Source: Streptomyces paludis (lineage in GTDB: Bacteria > Actinomycetota > Actinomycetes > Streptomycetales > Streptomycetaceae). Taken from it: a DNA stretch of 64,000 nt. The position numbers and the translations under genes were made by a program. The DNA is taken from the NCBI RefSeq assembly GCF_003344965.1, contig NZ_CP031194.1, positions 1,054,001 to 1,118,000 of the forward strand, given 5' to 3'. The notes under the pieces were generated by a model. The model was given only the letters and a program-made list of their open reading frames with translations, searched no databases and was not told the DNA's origin. Below, one piece after another: positions 41,208 through 49,532 of the stretch. Numbering within the stretch: the first letter of the stretch is position 1; each line of letters opens with the position of its first letter.

Positions 41208-41984
41208 TCAACGTCGCTTTTCGGCCATCCAACGTTCGGCGTGCGTGACCGCGTCCCGGATCGTGAACAGTCTTGTGACCGTTCCTCCCAGTTGTCCCTT
41301 CCGCTCCAGACCCCACGGGAAATCCGCGCCGATCGCCTCGAAATCGCTGTCGTCGAGGCTGACATCCTCATATTCCACCCAACGCGGCGTCCCGTCCGCC
41401 GCTTTCACCACACAGCGATAAGAACGCTGCTTGCCGTCCCGGCGGTATTCGGCGAGATGGAATGCGGTGCACGCGGCGAAACCCACATTGATCAGCAGCA
41501 CCCGCGCGTCCGCCGCCTCCAGCGCGCCGAGCGGCGAGTCCGGTCCCAGATGGCTGTCGAGCGGGTGCCGGGCCATCAGTTCGGCGGCCCGCGCCCCGAC
41601 CGCCGCGAAGGAGGACTGCGGATGCGCGCTGCGTACGGCGCCCTCGGCGGTCCGTACGGACTCCGCGAGCCGGCCCATCGACAGACACGGGGTGCGCGCC
41701 GGGTCGAAGGCGGGCATCCGGGAGCGGAAGACCGCGGCCTCGCGCCGGGTCATCCCCCGGACCCGGGCGAAGTGGGCGGCCGAGGTGTCGGAGTTCTCCT
41801 CCGTGAAGGCCGGGACGACCAGGGTGCCGTCCGGGCCCAGCGCTCTCAGCAGCGCGTCGCGCACCGTGTCGGGGGCCAGCCCGGTGGCGCGCAGGGAGGC
41901 GTGCACGAGCAGCGGAGCGCCGGGCGTGACCCCGAGCGCCGCCAGCTCGCGCGCCAGTGCGCCGGTCGGATCCTCGTCAGACAT
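41208..41984 (-). CDS. AAC(3)-family acetyltransferase of the FxSxx-COOH locus
   Basis: This 258-residue protein belongs to the aminoglycoside N3-acetyltransferase fold. It has LLVHASLRATG, GTLVVPAFTEEN, HPQSSFAAVG, DSHLGPDSPLG and the active-site LLINVGFAACTAFHLAEYR. Here it sits inside the fxs operon: the ATG at 41984 overlaps the fxsB stop by eight bases. I recall AAC(3)-like genes recurring in these loci, sometimes fused to FxsB. It is therefore more likely to acetylate the RiPP product or another cell component than to give antibiotic resistance; this is inference. Confidence 0.88.
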   Translation of the reverse strand: MSDEDPTGALARELAALGVTPGAPLLVHASLRATGLAPDTVRDALLRALGPDGTLVVPAFTEENSDTSAAHFARVRGMTRREAAVFRSRMPAFDPARTPCLSMGRLAESVRTAEGAVRSAHPQSSFAAVGARAAELMARHPLDSHLGPDSPLGALEAADARVLLINVGFAACTAFHLAEYRRDGKQRSYRCVVKAADGTPRWVEYEDVSLDDSDFEAIGADFPWGLERKGQLGGTVTRLFTIRDAVTHAERWMAEKRR

Positions 41985-44238
41985 GGTCGGCCTCTTCTCT
42001 GAGGGCGGTCAGCAGGCTCTTGCCGCCGACGGTGAGTTCGGCCGCGTCCGCCATGGTGTCCAGGGCCCGCAGGGCCTGGTCCCGGTGGACGGGGTGGTGG
42101 GGCTCGTACGCGGCGAGTCCGACCCGTTCGTCCGCGCCGGCCAGCAGCGCCGACAGCGGGACCGGGCGCTCCGCCCAGGGCGCCGGGCGCGTCCACTCGC
42201 CGTCCAGCGCGTACAGGTCGGCGACCTCGGTGCGCGCCCGCAGCCGGGCCCGGCGGAAGCCGCGCAGCAGCGCCCGTGCCAGCGCGTCGGCGTCGCCCCG
42301 GACGGGGACGCCCAGCGCGCCGTAGCCGTGCCCGCGGACAGGGCCCGGTGGGCCGGTCGCCGCCAGGGGCGTCAGGGTGGTCAGCGCGTCGGCGGCCTCG
42401 GCGGCCTGCGCGGGCACCCGCTCCCTGAGCAGCCCCCAGGCCGCCGCCAGCCGGCCGCTCCAGTCGGCCGCCGCCGCCTCGTCGAGCCCCGGGTGGACGG
42501 GCGCGCCGAAGCAGTCGCGGTACGGGTCGAGGTCGTCCAGCGCGAGATCCGGGGCGCCGTCGCGGCCCAGCCGGCGCACCGGCCGCCACGCCGGGGTGGG
42601 CTCGTCGGGCCGTACGATCCGGTGCTCCGCGCCCGCCGTCCGCACCACGAAGCCCTTCTCGGCAACGCGCACTTCGGCCTCCCCGTGCTCGCCGGGCCCG
42701 CCGAGGCGCAGCGCGCCCAGGGTGGGCAGGAGGAGCGCGCCGTCCCGGTAGCCGACCCGTACGGGGGTGTCCACGGAGCCCCGGACCGCCGCCGCCGCGA
42801 GCAGCGGCGCGACGGCGCGGGCTGCGCGGGCGGGGGCGCCGGGCCGCTCCGCGCGGACGGCGGCGACGGAGTCGACGATCAGGGTGCGGGCGTACGGGTG
42901 GGCGAGGAGGTCGTCGAGGCCGTCGGAGCACGCCTCGACGGTGCCCGCCAGCTCCCACGCCTCCTGCCAGGCGGCGCCGCCCCGGCCGTCGAGCGCGGCG
43001 TGCAGTTCGGCGAGGAGCGAGCGGGTCAGCTCCTGCTGGGCGTAGAGCAGTTCGCCGGGGTCGGTGACGGCGGGCGGGACGGTGGCCGCCGCCGTACGGG
43101 CCTCGATGCCGCGGATCAGCGCGGCGAGATCGGCGCAGTAGACGGAGGGGTTGTCGAAGCCGGTCCCCGCGTTCCCGGAGCCGGCACCGTCCGCCGTGTC
43201 GGCGGACCGGTAGCGGTGGGTGTAGAGCCCGCCGCCGCAGGAGCGGACGACCGGGCAGCTCCGGCAGGTCTCGCTCACCCCGGCCAGCCCGAGCTGTCTG
43301 CTCCGTACCCCCGGATGGGCGGCGACCTCGTCGAAGGCGTGCGCGAACACGTCGAACCCGGTGGCCGCCGCGCCCTCGTAGGCGCTCTTGAGCGAGTCGA
43401 CCTGCTCCAGGGTGCCGTCGGTCTCCACGACGACCAGGTCGGTGGGGGCGAGCCCGAGCGACTCGGTGAGGCTCGGGCCGCCGGCGAGGGTGGAGAGGAC
43501 CGACTCGAAGAGCCGTACGGGCATCGGCCGGCCCCCGGCGTCCCAGCGGTCGAAGACGGCCAGCAGCCAGTCGGCGTAGGCGGTCGGGGAGCCGTCCGGG
43601 CGCGGCGGCGGATCGTCCCAGGTGGCGTGGGGCAGCAGGAAGTCGATCCGGGGCGGGTCGAGCGCGGCGAGCGCGTCGTACACGGCGAGCGGGTCGTTGG
43701 CCGCGTCGACGGTGCACAGGAGCCCGAGGTCGAGCGGGCGGTAGCGGTCCTCGCGCAGCAGCTCGACGGCCTTGAGGACCCGGGAGTGGCTGCTGCGTCC
43801 GTCGGCGTAGCGGCGGTGCCGGTCGTTGGCCGCGCGGTCGCCGTCGAGGGAGATACCCACCTTGACGCCGAACTCGGCGAAGAGGTCGAGATAGCGGGGG
43901 CTGAGCTGGAGCCCGTTGGTGTGGATGCGCAGATCGAGTTCGGCGACGGGGGCGAGGGCCCGGGTCAGCTCCTCGCAGACGCGGCGCAGCCGGGCGGGCC
44001 CGGCGAGCAGGGGCTCCCCTCCGTGCAGGATCACTGACACGGAGGGCAGGGCGTGCGCCTCGGCATGTTCGGCCAGTCGGACCGCGGTCCGGTGAATCGC
44101 TTCGTCGGAAATCGTCCGGGGGCGGGTGCGCCAGCTCTGATCCGCGTGTTCGTAGATGTAGCAGTGGTCACACGCGAGATCACATCTGCTGTGGACTTTC
44201 AGGACGATCTCGCGAAAAGGGACCAGGGGTCCTGTCAT
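41977..44238 (-). CDS. fxsB: FxsB radical SAM/SPASM cyclophane synthase with degenerate HExxH-type C-terminal domain
   Basis: This 753-residue protein has radical SAM cluster cysteines 19, 23 and 26 (CDLACDHCYIYEH). SAM-binding HGGEP and GVKVGISLDGD follow, and a SPASM segment (CRSCPVVRSCGGGLYTHRY) for auxiliary clusters. Family knowledge: FxsB-type enzymes join the Phe ring to a nearby beta-carbon in the FxS motif, making a three-residue cyclophane. Residues about 390-740 align by eye with the HExxH peptide-modification (2OG beta-hydroxylase type) domain often attached to FxsB: GALGVPV, ALARALLRGFRRARL and APWAERPVPLSALLAG. The expected HExxH is RGFRR at 659-663 (bases 42250-42264), so this domain is probably not a metal enzyme. 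ATG at 44238, 9 bp after fxsA. Confidence 0.93.
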   Translation of the reverse strand: MTGPLVPFREIVLKVHSRCDLACDHCYIYEHADQSWRTRPRTISDEAIHRTAVRLAEHAEAHALPSVSVILHGGEPLLAGPARLRRVCEELTRALAPVAELDLRIHTNGLQLSPRYLDLFAEFGVKVGISLDGDRAANDRHRRYADGRSSHSRVLKAVELLREDRYRPLDLGLLCTVDAANDPLAVYDALAALDPPRIDFLLPHATWDDPPPRPDGSPTAYADWLLAVFDRWDAGGRPMPVRLFESVLSTLAGGPSLTESLGLAPTDLVVVETDGTLEQVDSLKSAYEGAAATGFDVFAHAFDEVAAHPGVRSRQLGLAGVSETCRSCPVVRSCGGGLYTHRYRSADTADGAGSGNAGTGFDNPSVYCADLAALIRGIEARTAAATVPPAVTDPGELLYAQQELTRSLLAELHAALDGRGGAAWQEAWELAGTVEACSDGLDDLLAHPYARTLIVDSVAAVRAERPGAPARAARAVAPLLAAAAVRGSVDTPVRVGYRDGALLLPTLGALRLGGPGEHGEAEVRVAEKGFVVRTAGAEHRIVRPDEPTPAWRPVRRLGRDGAPDLALDDLDPYRDCFGAPVHPGLDEAAAADWSGRLAAAWGLLRERVPAQAAEAADALTTLTPLAATGPPGPVRGHGYGALGVPVRGDADALARALLRGFRRARLRARTEVADLYALDGEWTRPAPWAERPVPLSALLAGADERVGLAAYEPHHPVHRDQALRALDTMADAAELTVGGKSLLTALREEADHV

Positions 44239-44247
44239 CGCCCCATT

Positions 44248-44412
44248 CTAGAGGGCGGAGTTGAAGCTCGAAACGCGCGCGACACGGCCGGTGGGCATGG
44301 GGAGTACGCGTCCGAGCTTCTTGGCGACACCCGCGTCGCGTACGTCGATCTCCGCGAGGGGGACCCGGTTCTTCTTCGCAGTGGCGAAGGTGACAGAGGT
44401 CTGATAGGTCAC
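44248..44412 (-). CDS. fxsA: FxSxx-COOH RiPP precursor peptide FxsA
   Basis: This 54-residue precursor begins VTYQTSVTFATAKKNRVPLA and ends RVARVSSFNSAL followed directly by TAG. The last five residues FNSAL (50-54) are exactly the FxSxx-COOH signature, with Phe50 and Ser52 the predicted cross-link partners. The leader is rich in Lys, Arg, Val and Asp (AEIDVRDAGVAKKLGR). The GTG start at 44412 has AAGGA five bases upstream. The gene is short and lies immediately before fxsB in the same direction. The mature product and its activity are unknown. Confidence 0.95.
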   Translation of the reverse strand: MTYQTSVTFATAKKNRVPLAEIDVRDAGVAKKLGRVLPMPTGRVARVSSFNSAL

Positions 44413-44477
44413 GACGGCCGTCCTTGATCACGTTGTCCGAACAGGAGACACGGCACCGTTGCAGTGTCAGCGGCTCG

Positions 44478-44505
44478 ACTTTACTCTCATGAACTCCCGC
44501 GGCAA
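44478..44505 (-). promoter_or_regulatory. Predicted promoter of the fxs operon
   Basis: On the minus strand TTGCCG (44505-44500) is followed after 16 bp by TAAAGT (44483-44478). That would place the transcript start about 60 bases before fxsA. The whole fxs operon (fxsA to fxsT) runs leftward from here with small gaps or overlaps. Confidence 0.4.
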
Positions 44506-44612
44506 CTCGACGCGTGGGGACGGGACAAAAGCGTTGCCAGGAATTCACGGCACGACTCGGAATAGATCATTCCGCTAATCGGGTGACAACAAAACAGCAG
44601 ACGGGGGCGCGC

Positions 44613-45551
44613 ATGGCCGACTCACGCGGACCACTGCACAGCATGGTCTTCCGCAACGCTGACCTGCCGGTTCTCTTCCATCACGCGGACGCGATCGCCA
44701 TCGCCCGGCAGCGGCAGGCGGTGACCGCCACCCGGCGGACCCTGCTGCTCCTGGTGGTGGGCGCGCTGTTCGCGGCACTGCCCTGGCGGTGGCGGATCGG
44801 GGACTCGTTCCAACTCACCGGCGCACTCGCGGCGTCGGCGTACGCCGGAGTGCTTCTGGTCACGCTCCGTTCGGCGGGTCAGCGAGCAAAGTCGCACTGG
44901 CAACTCAACCGCTCGGCGGCGGAGTTCATCAAGTCGCTCTCGTGGCGTTACGCCGTGCACGGAGCGCCCTTCGACACCGCCGCCCCCGACGCCGGGAGCC
45001 TGTTCACCACCCGACTGGAGGCGGGGCTCGGCGAGTTGAGAAAGGTCGGCTGGGAGGATCCCCGGGACACCGGGGAGATCGGGCAGCGCGCGGCCGGGGA
45101 GCTGATCACGCCGGCCATGCGGATGCTGCGCGGAAAACCGTTCGACGCCCGCCGGGAGACCTATGTCCGGGACCGGCTGATCGAACAGCGCAACTGGTAC
45201 CACCGCAGAATGGTGGTCTCCCGGCGCGCCACCGCGCTCTGGTCGGCCACCATCACCGCGCTGACCCTGCTGGCGCTCTTCCTGGCCCTGCTGCGGACGT
45301 TCTCGCTGACCGGAGCCTCCGCCGTGCTGGGGCTGCTGTCGGCGTCCGCCGCGGCCTGTCTGGCGTGGAGCGAGATACGCCGCCACCAACCCCTCATATC
45401 GGCCCACTCGTTGGTCGAGGAGGACCTCGCGGCGATGCACACCGCGATGGAGACGATGGTCACCGAGGAGCAGTGGGCCAACGCGGTGTACGAGACCGAG
45501 CGCATCGTCTCGCCGCAGCACACGGACTGGCTGGTACGGCACCGGAGTTGA
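44613..45551 (+). CDS. DUF4231/SLATT-type four-helix membrane protein
   Basis: This 312-residue protein has four hydrophobic helices in two pairs: TLLLLVVGALFAALP and LTGALAASAYAGVLLVTL near residues 40-85, and ATITALTLLALFLALL and ASAVLGLLSASAAACLAW near 205-255. Charged, helical cytoplasmic regions lie between and after them (WQLNRSAAEFIKSLSWRYAVHG, RDRLIEQRNWYHRRMV). This is the layout of the SLATT/S-4TM group, proposed as pore-forming effectors in nucleotide-signalling conflict systems. The ATG at 44613 is preceded by GGGGG. It is divergent from fxsA and convergent with a SLOG gene, its usual partner class. Confidence 0.85.
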   Translation: MADSRGPLHSMVFRNADLPVLFHHADAIAIARQRQAVTATRRTLLLLVVGALFAALPWRWRIGDSFQLTGALAASAYAGVLLVTLRSAGQRAKSHWQLNRSAAEFIKSLSWRYAVHGAPFDTAAPDAGSLFTTRLEAGLGELRKVGWEDPRDTGEIGQRAAGELITPAMRMLRGKPFDARRETYVRDRLIEQRNWYHRRMVVSRRATALWSATITALTLLALFLALLRTFSLTGASAVLGLLSASAAACLAWSEIRRHQPLISAHSLVEEDLAAMHTAMETMVTEEQWANAVYETERIVSPQHTDWLVRHRS

Positions 45552-45615
45552 GCCGGTACGGAGCGCGCCCGGGGCGGTCCGGCGGCACCCCCGCCGGACC
45601 ACCGCCCGCACCGCC

Positions 45616-46095
45616 TCAGGCGCGCTCCACACCGTCGCACCAGATCACCGTGACCGGCTTGCCGCGCTCCCGCGCGTAGCGCACGATGTCGCCCGTACCG
45701 CCGAGTCCGCGGGCCGGGCGGCCGTCCCACACCGCCAGCAGCCGGTCGCAGTGGTCGGCGATATAGGTGCCCGCCGCGTAGTACGCCTCGTCGGTGGAGT
45801 GCGGGAAGGCCATCCGGACCTCCAGCGTGGCCCGGTCCTTGAGCCGCCGGTAGCCGTCGAGTTCCCCCGGGTCGTCGAAGCCGTCCTCGTAGTCCCCGCT
45901 GGGGATGACGACGGTCAGCCGCGCGCCCCGGTCCAGGGCGAGCACGGCGAAGAGCTGGTCCGCGCCCGCCGCCAGGCTGGAGAGCGCCTCCACCGACCCC
46001 GTCTGGGTACGGAGCACGGCCGCGATGGCGGCCTTGATGTGTCCGTACGCCTCGGCCGGGATGTCACGGTGGCCGGTCACTCCGATGCGTTTCAC
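45616..46095 (-). CDS. SLOG-domain nucleotide-sensing protein
   Basis: This 159-residue Rossmann-like protein starts with the SLOG signature RIGVTGHRDI, with the Gly-rich phosphate loop SSLAAGADQLFAVLAL and TVVIPSGDYEDGF. Its second nucleotide-facing motif is YYAAGTYIADHCDRLLAVWDGR, followed by GGTGDIVRYARERGKPVTVIW. SLOG domains bind nucleotide-derived ligands and are predicted sensors for SLATT effectors. The GTG at 46095 is served by GGGGGAG eight bases upstream. It converges on the SLATT gene with a 64-bp gap. Confidence 0.85.
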   Translation of the reverse strand: MKRIGVTGHRDIPAEAYGHIKAAIAAVLRTQTGSVEALSSLAAGADQLFAVLALDRGARLTVVIPSGDYEDGFDDPGELDGYRRLKDRATLEVRMAFPHSTDEAYYAAGTYIADHCDRLLAVWDGRPARGLGGTGDIVRYARERGKPVTVIWCDGVERA

Positions 46096-46231
46096 AGTCC
46101 GCGCTCCCCCGGTCCCTCTGCGCCGTTCCCCCCGGCCACATCTTTCCAGAAACACGGAGGCGAGCCCCCGCCCATGGCTCGGACGGAGGCTCGCCCCGGA
46201 CGCTTTCCGGCCGCGTCCGGCCGGGGTGCGG

Positions 46232-47131
46232 TCAGACGAGGCTGACCCCGTACGCGCTCAGCGCCGCGTTCACCGGCTGGAAGTACGTCGTGCCGCCCGA
46301 AGTGCAGTTGCCGCTGCCGCCCGAGGTCAGCCCGATGGCGAGCGAACCGGAGTAGAGCGGACCGCCGCTGTCGCCGGGCTCGGCGCAGACGTTGGTGCGG
46401 ATCAGACCGCTGACGATGTCACCGCCGCCGTAGTTCACCGTGTAGTTGAGGCCCGTCACCGTCCCGCTGTGGGTGCCGGTCGTCGAGCCGCGCCGGGTGA
46501 CGGACAGCCCCACGGTGGCGTTGGCCGACCCCGTGATGGTCACACTGCCGACGGTCCCCGGGTGGGCCAGCGCGGTGTTCGCGTACCGCACGATGCCGTA
46601 GTCGTTGCCCGGGAAGCTGCTGCCGGCCGAGGGGCCGATGCTCGTGGTGCGGGCGGAGGTGGTGTACCAGGCCGGCAGGCCCTCGGTGCAGTGACCCGCC
46701 GTCAGGAAGTAGTACGTGGTGCCGCTGCGGACGTTGAACCCGGCCGAGCAGCGCCAGCTGGTGGCGTACACGGCGTCGCCGCCCGAGATCAGCTTGGAGA
46801 TCGTGCCCGTGGTGCGCTCGACACGCACCGCGCCCGCGTTGGCGCCCGCGGCCTGCTTGATGCTGTCGATCTCGGCCTGGGTGACGGTCGAATCGGCCTG
46901 TACGACAACGGAGTTGTTCGCCTTGTCGACCGCCCAGGCGGTGCCCGCGACATCGGCCTCCAGGACCGCGTCGCCGACCGCGCCGAGCTGGCTCGCGCTG
47001 AACGTGGTGGTCTGGGCGGCGCTCGCGGTGGGTATCGCGAGTGCCACCGCGGCGGCGAGTCCGGTGGTGACGGCGAGCAGACGTACGCGTCTTGCCACAC
47101 CGTTGAGGGGGGTTGTGCGCTTGATCCTCAC
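46232..47131 (-). CDS. Secreted S1 protease (streptogrisin A/B-like)
   Basis: This 299-residue preproenzyme has a signal peptide ending LAIPTASAA, then a short alpha-lytic-type propeptide (about residues 35-110). The mature domain begins near [20 protein letters not shown]. The catalytic triad is His in FLTAGHC, Asp in GNDYGIVRY and Ser in [12 protein letters not shown]; cysteines pair as in SGPA/SGPB. It is a compact classical streptogrisin, unlike the tailed protease at 32897-34330 that shares the same core motifs. GTG start at 47131, with GGGAGG about nine bases upstream. It is monocistronic and expected to be extracellular. Confidence 0.95.
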   Translation of the reverse strand: MRIKRTTPLNGVARRVRLLAVTTGLAAAVALAIPTASAAQTTTFSASQLGAVGDAVLEADVAGTAWAVDKANNSVVVQADSTVTQAEIDSIKQAAGANAGAVRVERTTGTISKLISGGDAVYATSWRCSAGFNVRSGTTYYFLTAGHCTEGLPAWYTTSARTTSIGPSAGSSFPGNDYGIVRYANTALAHPGTVGSVTITGSANATVGLSVTRRGSTTGTHSGTVTGLNYTVNYGGGDIVSGLIRTNVCAEPGDSGGPLYSGSLAIGLTSGGSGNCTSGGTTYFQPVNAALSAYGVSLV

Positions 47132-47315
47132 TGGTCGTTCCTCCCGAGGGGAATCGGGGGCCCGTTTGTGGGGTTCCGGGGCCCGTGAGGCGCAGCCGGC
47201 GCGCGGCGGCCCGGGGGTCGCCCGGACACACCGCACGCCGACCGGCGCTGCACGGGAGTATTCGCCCGCCTCAACTCCGGCCGCAAGAGGGCCTTTTGGC
47301 CGTGAGGCGGCTTCC

Positions 47316-48116
47316 TCAGCCGGTACGGACGGAGCGCTCGCCCGCCGCGACGGCGAACGGCAGGGTGTTGCCCGGCGGCGGGAACGGGCAGATGAAGTGG
47401 TCCGCGAAGGCGCACGGCGGCAGCAGCGCGCGGTTGAAATCGACCGTCACCGTCCCGTCGGCGGCCGGGGCCGCGGGCCGCAGAAAACGGAACCGGAAGC
47501 TGCCGTGCCCGCTGGTGGTGTCCGCGAAGACCGCCCACAGCGAGCCGTCGGCCTCGACCGCCACCTGAAGGGTGTGTTCCGTGCCGTCGACGGTGAAGGC
47601 GATCTCGCCGCCGAGGCCGAGGCCGCGCTCCCGCCCGTCGGCGTTCTCGACCCGTACGCTCCGGGCCTCGGCGTACGGCCGGAAGCGGCCCGGCAGCGTC
47701 CAGCCCGCGTCGTACTCCGTGGCCTCGATCGCCCGGAACGCGCGCCGCGCGGCGGACTCCGGGTCGAAGTCCCGTACGGCCCAGAGCCCTTCGCGGCGCA
47801 GCACGACCAGCCGCCGGCCGCCCGCGGCGATCCGGGAGTCCCCGGGCGCGCCGGTGTCGGCGCCGAGCGCGACCTCACCGGTGACCGGCCGGCCGCCGTC
47901 GGTGAGCCCGTCCCCGGCCGCCGCCGTCAGCACCACCTCGTCCCCGGCCTCGCGCCACCCGCCGGGGATCCCGGGCAGCCGGCCCGCCGGGTGGTCGGCC
48001 AGCCAGTGGGTGCCGGTGAGCGCGAGCGGCCCGTACGGCGCGGCGACGGCGGCGGTGCGCCGCTCGTGCCACTCCTTCCACTCCGGGGCGGCGGTGGCGG
48101 ATGGTTCGGTGGTCAT
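47316..48116 (-). CDS. DUF1684 protein, last gene of the sulfur-type operon
   Basis: This 266-residue protein matches DUF1684: [27 protein letters not shown] at the start, [22 protein letters not shown] in the middle, and the conserved [27 protein letters not shown] near the end. The biochemical role is unknown. Four base pairs separate its ATG at 48116 from the last codon region of the NtaA-like monooxygenase gene upstream, so it is co-transcribed. It probably supports the same desulfurisation pathway. Confidence 0.9.
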   Translation of the reverse strand: MTTEPSATAAPEWKEWHERRTAAVAAPYGPLALTGTHWLADHPAGRLPGIPGGWREAGDEVVLTAAAGDGLTDGGRPVTGEVALGADTGAPGDSRIAAGGRRLVVLRREGLWAVRDFDPESAARRAFRAIEATEYDAGWTLPGRFRPYAEARSVRVENADGRERGLGLGGEIAFTVDGTEHTLQVAVEADGSLWAVFADTTSGHGSFRFRFLRPAAPAADGTVTVDFNRALLPPCAFADHFICPFPPPGNTLPFAVAAGERSVRTG

Positions 48117-48122
48117 GGCGGG

Positions 48123-49532
48123 TCAGCCTTTCGGTACGGGGTGCGGAAGCCCCAGGTGTGAGCGCAGGGTGGTGCCCGCGTATTCCGTGCGGAACACACC
48201 GCGCTCCTGGAGCAGCGGTACGACCCGGTCGACGACGTCGTCGAGGCCGCCCGGGGTGAGGTGGGGGACGAGGATGAAGCCGTCGGCCGCGTCGGTCCGT
48301 ACGAAGGTGTCGAACGCCTCGGCGACGGTCTCCGGGGAGCCCACGAAGGACTGCCGGGTGGTCGTCTCGATGACGGTCCCCCGCAGCGACAGCCCCTTGG
48401 CCTCGGACAGCGCCCGCCACCGGGCCGCCTCGGCGAGCGGGTCGGCGTGCCGGACCCGGCCCTGGGCGAGACGGACGTCCGGGTCGGGATCGAAGGCGGG
48501 CAGCGGCCCGTCGGGGTCGTACGAGGAGAGGTCGCGGCCCCAGATCTGCTCGGCGGCCAGCAGCGCGGTCTGCCCGGAGACCTGCTGGCCGCGGATCTCG
48601 GCGGCCCGTTCCTGCGCCTCGGAGTCGGTGTCGCCGATGACGACGGTGACCCCCGGCATGATCTTGAGGTCGGCCGGTTTCCTGCCGTACGTCGCGAGCC
48701 TGCGCTTGGTGTCGGCGTAGAAGGCGCGGCCCGCCTCCAGGGTGCCGTGCCGGGTGAAGATCACATCGGCGGCCGCCGCGGCGAACTCCCGTCCCTCGTC
48801 CGAGTCACCGGCCTGGATGACCACGGGATGGCCCTGCGGCGGGCGCGCCACGGTGAACTCGCCCTCGATCCGGAACTGCGGTCCGGAGTGGGCGAACGGC
48901 CGGGGGCTGCCGTACGGCGCGTCGGGCCGGCCGGGCTCGGGCGGGGTCCAGGAGTCCCACAGCTCGCGGGCGGTGGCGACGAACTCGGCGGCGCGGGTGT
49001 AGCGGTCGGCGCGGTCGAGATAGCCGCCGCGCCGGAAGTTCTCGCCGGTGAAGGCGTCGGAGGAGGTCACCACGTTCCAGCCGGCCCGGCCGCCGCTGAG
49101 GTGGTCGAGGGTGGCGAGCCTGCGGGCCAGTTCGTACGGCTCGTTGAAGGTGGTGTTGACGGTGGCGGCCAGCCCGAGCCGGTCGGTGACGGCGGCCAGC
49201 GCGTTGAGCAGGGTGAGCGACTCGGGCCGGCCGACGACGTCCAGATCGTGGATGAGGCCCTTCTGTTCGCGCAGCCGCAGCCCCTCGGCGAGGAAGAAGA
49301 AGTCGAACCTGCCGCGCTCGGCGGTACGGGCGAGCGCCTCGAAGGAGGCGAAGTCGATCTGGGACCGGGAGCGGGGGTCGGTCCAGACGGTGGTGCTGTT
49401 GACCCCGGGGAAGTGCGCGGCGAGATGGATCTGCTTGCGCGCGGCGGGCGACGTGCCCGACGACGTGCCCGACGACGTGCCCGACGGCGTCGCCGGAGCC
49501 GTGGTCCGGTCCGTGGTCCGGTCCGTGCTCAT
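48123..49532 (-). CDS. NtaA/SnaA/DszA-family FMN-dependent monooxygenase
   Basis: This 469-residue flavin monooxygenase has the luciferase-like barrel with AAHFPGVNSTTVW, SFEALARTAERGRFDFFFLAEG, LSGGRAGWNVVTSSD and HPVVIQAGDSDEGREFAA. These are hallmarks of the NtaA/DmoA/DszA group that cleaves C-S or C-N bonds with reduced FMN. The first 35 residues are a low-complexity run of TTDRTTDR and TSSGTSSG repeats. The ATG at 49532 overlaps the upstream LLM gene stop (ATGA). With its neighbours it likely frees sulfur from organosulfur compounds; the substrate is unknown. Confidence 0.92.
   Translation of the reverse strand: MSTDRTTDRTTAPATPSGTSSGTSSGTSPAARKQIHLAAHFPGVNSTTVWTDPRSRSQIDFASFEALARTAERGRFDFFFLAEGLRLREQKGLIHDLDVVGRPESLTLLNALAAVTDRLGLAATVNTTFNEPYELARRLATLDHLSGGRAGWNVVTSSDAFTGENFRRGGYLDRADRYTRAAEFVATARELWDSWTPPEPGRPDAPYGSPRPFAHSGPQFRIEGEFTVARPPQGHPVVIQAGDSDEGREFAAAAADVIFTRHGTLEAGRAFYADTKRRLATYGRKPADLKIMPGVTVVIGDTDSEAQERAAEIRGQQVSGQTALLAAEQIWGRDLSSYDPDGPLPAFDPDPDVRLAQGRVRHADPLAEAARWRALSEAKGLSLRGTVIETTTRQSFVGSPETVAEAFDTFVRTDAADGFILVPHLTPGGLDDVVDRVVPLLQERGVFRTEYAGTTLRSHLGLPHPVPKG

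Noticed and set aside
41208..41984. Aminoglycoside resistance gene
   Set aside because: The fold is AAC(3), but its overlap with fxsB and recurrence in FxSxx-COOH loci argue against a resistance role.
41431..44037. 868-codon plus-strand open frame opposite fxsB and the AAC(3)-like gene
   Set aside because: Antisense shadow spanning two real genes.
44180..44548. 122-codon minus-strand frame across fxsA
   Set aside because: It is out of frame with the FNSAL-ending precursor, which has the ribosome site, the right position before fxsB and the family signature.
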